A DNA stretch of 64,000 bases from Crossiella sp. S99.2 (GTDB taxonomy: Bacteria; Actinomycetota; Actinomycetes; Mycobacteriales; Pseudonocardiaceae): assembly GCF_023094165.1 (NCBI RefSeq), contig NZ_JALMDK010000008.1, positions 310,001 through 374,000 of the forward strand. The letters run 5' to 3'. Each line of letters begins with the position of its first letter. Position 1 is the stretch's first letter. Under the pieces are notes generated by a model. It was not told the origin of the DNA and made no database searches. It saw only the letters and a list, made by a program, of their open reading frames with translations. The translations under genes and the position numbers were made by a program. Positions 17,121 through 24,783 of the stretch are shown piece after piece.

Positions 17121-18020
17121 ATGTCGTTCAACCAGCGGGCCGAGGGTCGGAACTTCCTGGTCACCGGAGGCAACGCGGGCATCGGGTACTTCGTCGCCGA
17201 ACAGCTCGCGGCCACCGGCGCCACGGTGCTGCTCGGCAGCCGGAACCCGGCCAGGGCCGAGGCCGCGCTGACCTCGATCCGCACCAGGGTGCCCGGCGCG
17301 CGGGTCCGCCACCTGGCCATGGACCTGGCCGACCTGTCCTCGCTCAAGTCCACTGTGGACGATCTGGCGGTGGACCGCCTCGATGCGGTGGTGCTCAACG
17401 CGGGCGTGTACCTGGACGAGCCGGACCGCCGGCTGAGCGCCGAGGGCCACGAGTTGATGTTCGCCACCAACCACCTCGGCCACTTCGCGCTGATCGCGCA
17501 CCTGGCCCCGCTGCTGGCCGCCACCGCGGGCAGCCGGGTGGTGACCACCGGCAGCCTCACCGCGAAATCGGTCGCCCTGGACTTCGACGACCTGCACAGC
17601 ACCCGGGACTACCAGCCTGCCCGCAGCTACGCCCGGTCCAAGCTGGCCCAGATGCTGTTCGGGTTCGAGTTCGCCCGCCGGAGCAGCACGACGCTGAGCG
17701 TCATCACCCATCCCGGCGGCGCCCTGGATTCGCTCACCCCGTCCCGGCCGCCGGTGCACGTGCGCACCACCGGTCAGCGCCTGGGCGCGCTGCCGGCCGG
17801 GATGTTGTTGCAGGGCAAGGACAAGGCCGCCCGGATCGCGGTGCACGCGGTGCTGGACCCGGCGGTGCGCCCTGGCCAGTTGTGGCTACCGCGGGTGTTC
17901 GGCCTGCGAGGTGCGCCGAGGGAGGCGGCGGTGCGCGGGGTGTTCGCGGACCGCGCGGCTGCGGCCCGGCTGTGGCAGGTCAGCGCCGAGCTGACCGGGA
18001 TCGAACCGGAGCTGGGCTGA
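17121..18020 (+). CDS. short-chain dehydrogenase/reductase
   Basis: This 299-aa NAD(P)-dependent oxidoreductase resembles the protochlorophyllide reductase/retinol dehydrogenase-like SDRs. The cofactor motif is TGGNAGIG near residue 15; NAG occurs in VVLNAGVYL; the active site is YARSK; the Ser is in VVTTGSLTAKS. The gene is divergent from and probably repressed by the neighbouring TetR protein. No Shine-Dalgarno precedes the ATG, in line with a leaderless transcript. The substrate is unknown. Confidence 0.9.
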   Translation: MSFNQRAEGRNFLVTGGNAGIGYFVAEQLAATGATVLLGSRNPARAEAALTSIRTRVPGARVRHLAMDLADLSSLKSTVDDLAVDRLDAVVLNAGVYLDEPDRRLSAEGHELMFATNHLGHFALIAHLAPLLAATAGSRVVTTGSLTAKSVALDFDDLHSTRDYQPARSYARSKLAQMLFGFEFARRSSTTLSVITHPGGALDSLTPSRPPVHVRTTGQRLGALPAGMLLQGKDKAARIAVHAVLDPAVRPGQLWLPRVFGLRGAPREAAVRGVFADRAAAARLWQVSAELTGIEPELG

Positions 18021-18440
18021 GCCGCGACGGGTGTAGGCGGCCTGGGCGGCGCACCCGTTCAGCGTGTTCGTCGACTGGCGGCGATGTCGGTCGTCCAAGT
18101 GACGACACAGTCGGTGGTGTCGTTGCTGGGTAAGAGTTTCCCCGGAGTAGGTGGCGGGCAGGTTGCGGCTGCGGCACCCGGGCGAGCAGGCAGGTCGGGT
18201 GTGACACGAGGCGATCTACTCCTGGATCTATGCGCTGCCGGTGCCGGACTCGAACGGGTAGGTGTCGTGCCGCCTACCGGGCTTACCCGCCGTCAGGGCC
18301 GTGCACAGCCCGTCAACCAGGCCCCTCGGGCCAGTGAACCTCCCGCTTCCCGATCATGATGCCGGTGATCCGGCGGAACTTGGCAATCCTGGTCAAGCGC
18401 GCTGCGCCGGCATCGTCGCGGCCAGGCGCATCCGGTGTGG
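18021..18440. other. 420-base stretch without a recognisable gene
   Basis: Lies between the convergent ends of the SDR gene and the RiPP operon. Frames here have no start/RBS support and no family motif. On the minus strand 18310-18420 a conserved-looking segment (RIAKFRRITGIMIGKREVHW) can be read, possibly the remnant of a lost gene. I see no RNA gene or clear terminator. Confidence 0.4.
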
Positions 18441-18887
18441 CTACCCTGCGGCCTTCGGCGGATAACCGAGCTGACCGAGGAACTCCGCGACGCCGCTCTG
18501 GGTCACCTCCTCGGCGATGCGCCCGTCCCGGAACGTGCTGATGCTGATTCCATTGACGACGACCTCCTGGCCCCATGGGCCGTTGTCCTCGGGCTTGGGC
18601 GCCCGCGGCGAGGCCAGACGGGGCTCCACCACCGTGCCGGTGAGCTGCCATTGCCACGCGATCCGGTCCTCTTCGGCGACCGTCCTGATCACCTTCATCT
18701 GCACGGCGCTGTATAGCCCCAGCCATCGGGCGGTTTCCGTGACGAGTTGGTCGATGCCCACGATCGGTGCCTCATCGCCCAGCCCGCACAGTCGCACGTC
18801 CTCCCACATGAACTCGGGAAACCGGTGCAACTGCTGCTTGTTCCAGATGGCGTCCGCGAAGCTGTGCACCACATCCGCGTTTGACAT
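18441..18887 (-). CDS. SnoaL-like (NTF2-fold) protein of the RiPP operon
   Basis: This 148-aa protein has the cystatin/NTF2-like fold of the SnoaL/ester-cyclase group: an N-terminal helix VVHSFADAIWNKQQLHRF, then strands VRTVAEEDRIAWQWQLTGT and VNGISISTFRDGRIAEEV. It is the last gene of the minus-strand operon, 31 bases after the decarboxylase. Family members act as cyclases, isomerases or binding proteins in natural-product pathways. It might assist cyclisation or tailoring of the peptide, but that is inference from position. Confidence 0.8.
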   Translation of the reverse strand: MSNADVVHSFADAIWNKQQLHRFPEFMWEDVRLCGLGDEAPIVGIDQLVTETARWLGLYSAVQMKVIRTVAEEDRIAWQWQLTGTVVEPRLASPRAPKPEDNGPWGQEVVVNGISISTFRDGRIAEEVTQSGVAEFLGQLGYPPKAAG

Positions 18888-18918
18888 GCTCGTCGTCCTT
18901 TCCTCTCATGATGGGGAT

Positions 18919-19503
18919 TCAGGTGGCAAGGGCGGAGACTGGGGCAACCCCGAGCGTGATCAGGGCGCCGATGAGATCGTCGATGGTGCCCGGTCCGCCG
19001 CTCTCCTGCTCACCGGTCGTCACGCTCGTGGCGGTTCCCCGCACCAGCAAGTGGCCGTCTTCTGACAGCGTTCCCAAGACCCGGCGGGTGGCGGGTTTGG
19101 CGAGGCAGCCCGTCGGCAGCGACGGCACGAGCACCGTCGGCGCCGTCGCCGAATGGACTGTCGTCGAGGCGAGGTCGTCACACAGCCCGACGGTGAGTTT
19201 CGCGCAGAAGTTCATCGTCGCCGGCACCACCACTACGATCTCCGCCCACTGCGCCAGCACCACGTGCTCGGCACCCCCGCTCTGGTCCGCGCGCCAGGCC
19301 GGCCCGGCGATGGGGCGTCCAGTCAGCGCCGAAAGCGCTTGCGCGGAAACCAGTTCGGCCGCTGACTCGGTCAGCAGCACTTGCACCACACAGCGCAGCT
19401 CAGCGCGGATCAGCGAGATCCAGGTCGGCATGAAGGCGGCCATGATGCTGCCGGTGATGACCACCAGCACCCGCCGAGGCCGGACCGGCTCCTGCTCAGT
19501 CAT
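18919..19503 (-). CDS. LanD/EpiD-type flavoprotein cysteine decarboxylase
   Basis: This 194-aa HFCD-family flavoprotein (EpiD, CypD, LxmD, TvaF relatives) oxidatively decarboxylates a C-terminal Cys to the enethiol used for aminovinyl-cysteine rings. Visible features: VLVVITGSIMAAFMPTWI (FMN-binding start), the segment AEHVVLAQWAEIVVVVPATMNFCAKLTVGLCDDL with the PATMN-type motif, and a variable C-terminal substrate loop. The conserved His seen in EpiD is not obvious to me. The start at 19503 overlaps the HopA1-gene stop (ATGA). The precursor at 22504-22680 ends in Cys, the expected substrate. PPC decarboxylase of CoA synthesis is the alternative, but that is normally fused to its ligase and sits elsewhere. 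Confidence 0.82.
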   Translation of the reverse strand: MTEQEPVRPRRVLVVITGSIMAAFMPTWISLIRAELRCVVQVLLTESAAELVSAQALSALTGRPIAGPAWRADQSGGAEHVVLAQWAEIVVVVPATMNFCAKLTVGLCDDLASTTVHSATAPTVLVPSLPTGCLAKPATRRVLGTLSEDGHLLVRGTATSVTTGEQESGGPGTIDDLIGALITLGVAPVSALAT

Positions 19504-20405
19504 CCGCTGCCCCGGAGAAGCCTGCCGACACGGGACTCCTGAGAGTCCAGGATCCGCCACAGTCGACGCAGGTCAGCCGCAGCGGTGAAGCTCCGGCCTC
19601 GGCTCTCAATGGCCTGCCAGACCAGTTCGCTGCGCTGCATGCCCAGACTGCCCTGGAATTCCTCGCCGACCTCGGGATGAGCGACGGCCAGACCGTGCCC
19701 GGCAGGGACGGCGAAACCCGCCGGCCGCGCCGTCCGGACCTGGGCCGGCGCCGCTTCGTCGATCACCGTGCGCACGGCTACGGCGGCGCCGCCGTGGCAG
19801 TACACGACGACGCTGTCCGGACGCTCGCTGTCCTTGAGGAGAATTTTGGACGCGAACGGCGCCTCAGTCTCGTCCAAGGCGGTGACCAGGTCGCCCCAGA
19901 CGGCGGCGCGCTGCTCGCCGCGCAGGCCCAGATAGAAGCGCAGCAACGGTGTCCCGGTCTTGATCTCCTCGAAACGCCTGCCACTGAACCACACCCAGCC
20001 CGGCATCGTGCCGGTCTCCAGACTCGGCCACCGCACGGTCGCCGCGCCCGCTGCATCGCAGGTGTACTCCCCCGACTCGGCGGTCGCGAGCAGACCGTCC
20101 TGCCGTCGCAGCAGGGCTGCACCGTCGGAGTCTGGCTCGACCAGTCGCCAGCCTGTCTGCCCGCGCCGCCGCGCTCCGAGGCGTTCGCGGAGGGCAGCGG
20201 CGAACTCGGCGGTGATGTCCTCCGCGGTGGCGCCGTCCAGCCCGGATTCATCCGACAAACCCAGATGCAGTCGGGCGTACAGCAGTCGGGTGGCGCGGCG
20301 TTTTCCCGACGCCGGGCTGGAGTCGCCCTGCGCGCGGTACAACGACCACAATTCGTCGAGAAACCGCTGATCGGCGAGCAGTCGGGCCATTCTGGCGGAA
20401 GTCAT
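19500..20405 (-). CDS. HopA1-domain protein (class V lanthipeptide lyase-like, LxmY-type)
   Basis: This 301-aa protein resembles the T3SS-effector HopA1 family found in class V lanthipeptide and thioamitide clusters, where it is held to eliminate phosphate from phospho-Ser/Thr and help form dehydro residues. Recognisable segments are TRLLYARLHLGL near the N-terminus, RFYLGLRGEQRAAVWGDLVTALD and the central PFASKILLKDSERPDSVVVYCHG. The ATG at 20405 overlaps the kinase stop by four bases, and the next start overlaps its own stop, so kinase, lyase and decarboxylase are translated as a coupled set. Assignment rests on motif memory and context, not on a profile search. Confidence 0.75.
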   Translation of the reverse strand: MTSARMARLLADQRFLDELWSLYRAQGDSSPASGKRRATRLLYARLHLGLSDESGLDGATAEDITAEFAAALRERLGARRRGQTGWRLVEPDSDGAALLRRQDGLLATAESGEYTCDAAGAATVRWPSLETGTMPGWVWFSGRRFEEIKTGTPLLRFYLGLRGEQRAAVWGDLVTALDETEAPFASKILLKDSERPDSVVVYCHGGAAVAVRTVIDEAAPAQVRTARPAGFAVPAGHGLAVAHPEVGEEFQGSLGMQRSELVWQAIESRGRSFTAAADLRRLWRILDSQESRVGRLLRGSG

Positions 20406-21358
20406 CGGAATCTCCGCTCGAATAGTTCGGTCCGGAACACCATGTTCTTCGCGACGCGGACCAGGCTCCTTGGCAGGCGATCGAACGTACCGACGGCATC
20501 GGTGTAACCCGTGGCCCTCGCAAGCAGGAACCGGGCGCACAGCCGGATCAGTGTGTCCACCGGAACCGCGGCGCCCCCGCCCGGCGCCCGGTATCCGGCC
20601 AGGAACGCGGCGATCGCCGCCCACGCCTTGGTCGTCTCGGCGTCGGCCGTGTCCAGTCCTGACTCGACGGACACCTCTGCGGCCACTGCGCCGAGCCGGA
20701 TGCCTTCATAGAGCAGGGAGGCCGAGAACGCCGCCAGGTCGATGACCGCCGCACCGCGCCCAGCGCATTCCCAGTCGATGAACTTCAGGTCAGCACCGGC
20801 GCGCGTGGTCAGGACGTTGTCGAACTTCAGGTCGCCGTGTGCGAACACGTCCGGCTGGTCCGGCGACTTCGCCGAGTACAGCACGTCAACGAAGCCCTCT
20901 CGCTGGAGCACCGCGGCGAGTTCGAGGGTCGCCCCCGACCGCTCGCCGATCGTGGCCAACGGAAACGGTTCCAATGGCGGGGACTCGACCGCGGCCGCCG
21001 GCAGGTTCGCCACTGTCGTGCGGTCGGTCCCGTGCAGCCAGGCAATGGCCGTGCCGACCCGACCGGCCACCTGGATGAGCAGATCGGGCTGGGTGAAGAG
21101 GTGCTCGACGGTCACCATGTCGTCGTAGTACCTCGTGGTGAGCGCCTCGCCGGTGCAGTGCAGGGGTGGCTCGACCGGACGCGGGCACCATCCCGCGAAC
21201 CGGGCCGCGGCCGCGCTCTGCAGCTCCGCTTCCAGGAACAGGCCACGGCCTCGCCCGGCGCGAGTGGCGGGACGTGTCTTGCGGATGACCCACTGGTCGG
21301 CCTCGATCCCGCGGCGCACGTGCGCACGCCCGCCCAGAGCCGTCGTGTCGGCGATCAC
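20402..21358 (-). CDS. APH-like RiPP kinase (LxmK-type Ser/Thr phosphorylation)
   Basis: This 318-aa phosphotransferase-fold protein has catalytic loop HGDLKFDN (Asp176, Asn181) and metal-binding IDWE (Asp195), with an N-lobe containing WVIRKTRPATR. In class V lanthipeptide and thioamitide clusters the APH-like protein phosphorylates Ser/Thr of the precursor. It starts with GTG at 21358 overlapping the methyltransferase stop and ends four bases into the HopA1 gene. Standing alone it could be taken for a resistance kinase, but the coupling to HopA1 and LanD genes argues for peptide modification. Confidence 0.8.
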   Translation of the reverse strand: MIADTTALGGRAHVRRGIEADQWVIRKTRPATRAGRGRGLFLEAELQSAAAARFAGWCPRPVEPPLHCTGEALTTRYYDDMVTVEHLFTQPDLLIQVAGRVGTAIAWLHGTDRTTVANLPAAAVESPPLEPFPLATIGERSGATLELAAVLQREGFVDVLYSAKSPDQPDVFAHGDLKFDNVLTTRAGADLKFIDWECAGRGAAVIDLAAFSASLLYEGIRLGAVAAEVSVESGLDTADAETTKAWAAIAAFLAGYRAPGGGAAVPVDTLIRLCARFLLARATGYTDAVGTFDRLPRSLVRVAKNMVFRTELFERRFR

Positions 21359-22392
21359 GCCTGGGCACCGTGCTCACGCGGTCGCAGTTCCAACAGTGAG
21401 CGGACCCTGGTCGCGGGTCCCCGCCAGGTAAGGTCCAGGCCCGCGCGATCCGCCAGTTCCAGCAGCTCGTCCACCGTCCGGTCCGGTTCGGTGATGCTCG
21501 CCTCCAGCCGCACCGCCATCGCGGTGCGCAGGGGCGGCTCCAGGTCCTCGTGGTCGGTCAGATGGACTTCCGCGAGCAACACCCGTCCGGTGGGACCGGC
21601 CGCCCGACCGCACCGCCGTAGGATCTCGACGGCCTGCTCGTCGGCCCAGTCCGCCAGGATCGCCGAGAGCAGGTACACGTCTCCGTGGTCGGGCAGAGGT
21701 TCGAAGAAGCTCCCCGGCAGCACGCTCACACGTTCCCCGACCTCCCAGTGCCGCATGGTCCGATGGCCGAGGTCGGCGAACTTCGGCAGATCGAGCAGCG
21801 TGCCCTTCAGCTGCGGATGGGCGTGCAGGATCGCGCCGAGCATCGCGCCGTTGTTCCCGCCAACGTCGATCACGTGGTGCCATCGGGACCAGTCGTAGCA
21901 ATCGATGACCAGTTCGGCGTCGAATGCGGGCTCGATCGAGGCCAGCTCGGCGATTCCCTGGTCCGCACCGGCCCGCTCGTTGACGTCATCCCACAGAGTC
22001 CTGCCGCGCTCACCCTCGTACGCGGTGCGGCCGGTGCGCGCCGTGTGCAGCAGCCCAGTGATCGACATCTCAGCGCGGCCGGCCACGTCGTCCAGATCAA
22101 GGAAGGCGCGGAACGAGCCGTCTTCCCAACTGGGCAGCAACGGCAGTCCGAGAGGGGTCAACTCAAGGCTACCCGCCGCGTTCCAGTCAAAAATCTCCAG
22201 TGCCACCAGGTGATCCATGATCTTGCCCAGCACCCGGGGCACACAGCCGGTGCGCTCCGCCAGCTCCTCGACCGTGCCGGCTCCCTCCTGCACGTGCTCG
22301 GCCAGGCGCAGGGTTGCCGCGACCCGCAGCACCATCGGGGTTACGAGATCGGCCAGTTCAAAGAACCGAGGGATATCCGCTTCAGATCGCAT
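21355..22392 (-). CDS. SAM-dependent O-methyltransferase-fold enzyme of the RiPP operon
   Basis: This 345-aa protein has the two-domain structure of the plant-type/acetylserotonin O-methyltransferase family: an N-terminal winged-helix dimerisation domain (LADLVTPMVLRVAATLRLAEHV, VPRVLGKIMDHLVAL) and a Rossmann domain with VIDVGGNNGAMLG (residues ~175-187), the acidic LLDLPKF and the usual D-rich loop VYLLSAILADWADE. It begins at an ATG preceded by CCGGAGAAGCA, 111 bases after the precursor gene, and is coupled to the kinase gene by GTGA. Class V systems often dimethylate the N-terminus; this enzyme type is more usual on hydroxyls of polyketides, so its target is uncertain. Confidence 0.85.
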   Translation of the reverse strand: MRSEADIPRFFELADLVTPMVLRVAATLRLAEHVQEGAGTVEELAERTGCVPRVLGKIMDHLVALEIFDWNAAGSLELTPLGLPLLPSWEDGSFRAFLDLDDVAGRAEMSITGLLHTARTGRTAYEGERGRTLWDDVNERAGADQGIAELASIEPAFDAELVIDCYDWSRWHHVIDVGGNNGAMLGAILHAHPQLKGTLLDLPKFADLGHRTMRHWEVGERVSVLPGSFFEPLPDHGDVYLLSAILADWADEQAVEILRRCGRAAGPTGRVLLAEVHLTDHEDLEPPLRTAMAVRLEASITEPDRTVDELLELADRAGLDLTWRGPATRVRSLLELRPREHGAQA

Positions 22393-22441
22393 TGCTTCTC
22401 CGGAGAACGCGGGGATATGGCTCGATACAAGAGGAGGAAGA

Positions 22442-22468
22442 CGGCCGGGCCGATGACCGGCCCGGCCG
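22442..22468 (-). terminator. attenuator-like hairpin between precursor and modification genes
   Basis: A perfect 10-bp GC stem, CGGCCGGGCC (22442-22451) with 22459-22468, and a 7-base loop, followed on the minus strand by a pyrimidine-rich TCTTCCTCCTCTTG. Partial termination here would give more precursor mRNA than enzyme mRNA, as common in RiPP operons. Confidence 0.7.
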
Positions 22469-22503
22469 CCATTCTCAGTGGATCCGGTGCAGGTGCCTGG
22501 TTG

Positions 22504-22680
22504 TCAGCACTTCTGCACGATGGAAATACGCCCGACGGTGGTGAGACACGGGATGGTGGTCATGACCAGGCCACCGCTGGTGTCGATGCCCGCCATTGAC
22601 GAATCGAAGAGTTCCTTCTGCTCCTCAACCTCCCCGAACAGCGCTTCGAGGTTGGTGACCTCAAGAGTCTCCTGCGACAT
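22504..22680 (-). CDS. RiPP precursor peptide, class V lanthipeptide type (58 aa)
   Basis: ATG at 22680 follows AAGGGGAGACT, a strong ribosome site; TGA is at 22504-22506. The predicted peptide has an acidic leader (residues 1-37: MSQETLEVTNLEALFG, then EVEEQKELFDSSMAG and a GG at 36-37) and a core with no acidic residue: residues 38-45 LVMTTIPC and 46-58 LTTVGRISIVQKC. Dehydratable residues are Thr41, Thr42, Thr47, Thr48 and Ser53; Cys45 and the C-terminal Cys58 are the thiols. Ser53 and Cys58 are spaced i/i+5, as in the aminovinyl-cysteine ring of thioviridamide-like and related peptides, and a LanD-type gene is present. It is the first gene of the modification operon. At 58 residues it is easily missed. 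Leader cleavage after GG is a guess; no protease gene is visible. Confidence 0.88.
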   Translation of the reverse strand: MSQETLEVTNLEALFGEVEEQKELFDSSMAGIDTSGGLVMTTIPCLTTVGRISIVQKC

Positions 22681-22861
22681 AGTCTCCCCTTATCGCCAAG
22701 ACCTGTTCAACCGTCCAGCGGCTGAAAACAGGATGGTCGTTCTGACCACGAACGCAAGCATCTCCTGGCAGGGGAGGCCATCGCGGGAGCTGCCGGTATT
22801 TTTCCGAACGGTTGCGCGTGAGATTCGGGTGGATCGGCGGCAGTTCGGCTCGGGCGTCCGG
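22681..22861 (-). promoter_or_regulatory. upstream region of the precursor gene
   Basis: About 180 bases between the NTF2-fold gene and the precursor gene hold the main RiPP promoter by position. CGTTC-N7-GAACG (22738-22754) is a dyad, and related half-sites might serve the SARP regulator encoded at 26267. An AT-richer patch lies at 22797-22804. I cannot assign -35/-10 boxes with confidence. Confidence 0.45.
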
Positions 22862-23293
22862 TCAGATCGGCATCAGCACCCGGACACGGCGCTTGTGCAC
22901 GCCCATCTGCCAGCCGAAGGTCGCCATATCGTTGATGCCGTCCCGCTCCGCGATCCGGTCGTCGACGATCTTCCAGTAGGTCATGCCACCGAAGTGGACC
23001 GGGAAGGTGCCGCGATCGCCGTCTCGCCAGTTTCCCGAGACTTCCCAGGTGAAGATGACGCTGTCCTCGCCCGCGACGATCGTCCCGATGTCGAGGCGGT
23101 GATCCGGCATGATGCGCAGGACCTCCCGTATGCGGTCCTTGAGTTCGTCGCGGCTGACGTAGGTGTCACCTTCCGGGTTGAGCAACAGGGTGCATGCAGG
23201 CGCGAAGTCGTCGACGGCAGCGAGATCGTGTTCGTTCCAGACTCGACGGGAGTACTCGGCCACCATCGTCCGAAGATCATTTTTCGTGGTCAT
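22862..23293 (-). CDS. SnoaL/NTF2-fold protein (second in the cluster)
   Basis: This 143-aa ester-cyclase-like protein starts MTTKNDLRTMVAEYSRRVWNEHDLAAVDDF and continues with TYVSRDELKDRIREVLRIMPDHRLDIGTIVAGEDSVIFTWEV in pieces typical of the SnoaL fold. The ATG at 23293 overlaps the stop of the upstream TetR gene (ATGA), so the two are one unit. It may bind or transform a small molecule sensed by the TetR protein, or act on the peptide. No catalytic residue can be assigned. Confidence 0.82.
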   Translation of the reverse strand: MTTKNDLRTMVAEYSRRVWNEHDLAAVDDFAPACTLLLNPEGDTYVSRDELKDRIREVLRIMPDHRLDIGTIVAGEDSVIFTWEVSGNWRDGDRGTFPVHFGGMTYWKIVDDRIAERDGINDMATFGWQMGVHKRRVRVLMPI

Positions 23294-23925
23294 CCTTGTC
23301 TCACATCTCCTATTTTCTGAGTGGCGCAACCGAAAAGCCGGTCGAGCATGCGATCGAGAGCCTGCGTAGCCTGTGTCGAATCCAACTGCCCCAACAGGAT
23401 CTGCTGTCCGCAACCGTCTGCAAAACATGCAAGCAGAGTCGCCTCTTCCTCGGGAACCACCTCGGCGGGTAGTTCGCCCTGTTCCTTGGCCTGGCGTATC
23501 TGCCCGGAGAGGAAGTCGCGCATCTCCTCGGCGCTGGCCCGCAGTTCCCGCGCCCGCCCCTCATCCCGCAGGGCGGCTAGAGAATAGGAGAGCAGGACCT
23601 GGTATTGGGCGATCCGTTCATCATCGGCGGGGATCGTCGACTCCACCAGGACCATCCGGATGGTCGCCCTGACGGACTCTGGCGCACCCGAGAAATCCAG
23701 TCGCGCGCGCATCCGTTCCTGCGCGGCGGCGACCATGCTGTCGAGGGCGAACCTCTCCATCTCCTCCTTGCTGGAGAAGTAGTGCTGGACGAGCCCGATC
23801 GACATCCCGGCCCGATCCGCGACCCTGCGCATCGTCGCTCCGCCGGGCCCGTGTTCGCGGACGACCTGCCAGACGGCTTCGGCTACCTGGCGCCGGCGCG
23901 CTGCCCGGTCCACCACCTTCGGCAT
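23290..23925 (-). CDS. TetR-family repressor of the exporter operon
   Basis: This 211-aa regulator has a helix-turn-helix at residues ~10-55 (WQVVREHGPGGATMRRVADRAG, MSIGLVQHYFSSKEEM) and a TetR_C-type effector domain. It is divergent from the ABC exporter across 66 bases with a strong operator, so it presumably controls export, releasing the promoter when the peptide or an intermediate accumulates. It is cotranslated with the NTF2-fold protein. Confidence 0.9.
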   Translation of the reverse strand: MPKVVDRAARRRQVAEAVWQVVREHGPGGATMRRVADRAGMSIGLVQHYFSSKEEMERFALDSMVAAAQERMRARLDFSGAPESVRATIRMVLVESTIPADDERIAQYQVLLSYSLAALRDEGRARELRASAEEMRDFLSGQIRQAKEQGELPAEVVPEEEATLLACFADGCGQQILLGQLDSTQATQALDRMLDRLFGCATQKIGDVRQG

Positions 23926-23952
23926 GCGGTCCTCCTACTTTGACAGTACGAA

Positions 23953-23986
23953 CATATTGCTATCCTGCCCGACAGGATGCAATATG
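23953..23986. promoter_or_regulatory. TetR operator between regulator and ABC exporter
   Basis: Arms CATATTGCTATCCTG (23953-23967) and CAGGATGCAATATG (23973-23986) pair along their length with one extra T. A possible -35 TTGCTA (23957-23962) and -10 CAATAT (23980-23985), 17 bp apart, end seven bases before the ATG at 23992, which would make the exporter mRNA leaderless. Confidence 0.7.
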
Positions 23987-23991
23987 TATGT

Positions 23992-24783
23992 ATGGTAAAA
24001 ATCTCCCCGACCGCCACCGTGGCGCTGAAGTGCGCGGACGCCCACAAACGCTATGGCGACCGGACCGTGCTCGCCGACGCCTCGTTCACCTGCCCTGTCG
24101 GCGCGGTCACCGCGTTGATCGGACCGAACGGCGCGGGAAAGTCCACGTTCTTCCGGGCTTCGGTCGGGCTGATCAACCTCGACTCCGGCCGGATCACCGT
24201 TGGGGGACATGAGGCTGGGACTCCGCAGGCACAGCGCAGCACCTCACTGATGCCCGAACAGCCCGATCTCTACCCCGGAGTGTCCGTCTGGGAGCACATC
24301 GTGTTCGTCGCGCTGCTCTACCGGCTGGAGTGCTGGCGTCCCGCGGCTGAGGAACTGCTCGAACGATTCGGGCTCGCCGACCGCCGGGACACGCTGTCCC
24401 ACGAGCTTTCCCAGGGGATGCGGCGGAGGCTGGCGCTGGTGATGGCCCTGCTGCGTGGTGCAGGCATGCTGTTGCTGGACGAGCCGTTCAACGGGCTTGA
24501 TCCGCGGAACTCAGCGGAGCTGCGCACCCTGGTCCGTGAGCTCGCCGCGGATGGTGCTGGCGTGCTGGTCGCCACCCACATCCTCAGCGACGTGGTCCGG
24601 CTGGCGGATCGGGTGGTCGTGCTCGAGCGTGGGCGGGTGATCGCCCAGGGAACGCTGGACGAACTGTGTCGCGAAGCCGGGCTGCCCGCGGGCGCCGACC
24701 TGGAGAGCAGCTATCTCGCCTTGACCGACAGTCTCGGGGACTCCGCCGCCGGTGCGGTCTCCGGAGTTGGGGAGACATCGTGA
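23992..24783 (+). CDS. ABC exporter ATP-binding protein of the RiPP cluster
   Basis: This 263-aa ATPase has Walker A GPNGAGKST, signature HELSQGMRRRLAL, Walker B GMLLLDEPFNGLDP and a DR-type end VRLADRVVVLERGRVIAQG, the pattern of drug/peptide exporters of the BcrA/NatA class. I place the start at the ATG 23992, giving MVKISPTATVALKC; an in-frame ATG at 23977 lies inside the operator. It overlaps the permease gene by GTGA. In context it should export or give immunity to the modified peptide. Confidence 0.9.
   Translation: MVKISPTATVALKCADAHKRYGDRTVLADASFTCPVGAVTALIGPNGAGKSTFFRASVGLINLDSGRITVGGHEAGTPQAQRSTSLMPEQPDLYPGVSVWEHIVFVALLYRLECWRPAAEELLERFGLADRRDTLSHELSQGMRRRLALVMALLRGAGMLLLDEPFNGLDPRNSAELRTLVRELAADGAGVLVATHILSDVVRLADRVVVLERGRVIAQGTLDELCREAGLPAGADLESSYLALTDSLGDSAAGAVSGVGETS

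Noticed and set aside
18230..18290. tRNA gene on the minus strand (GTTCGAGTCCGGC)
   Set aside because: The bases flanking the apparent T-loop do not form a 5-bp stem and no acceptor stem is present.
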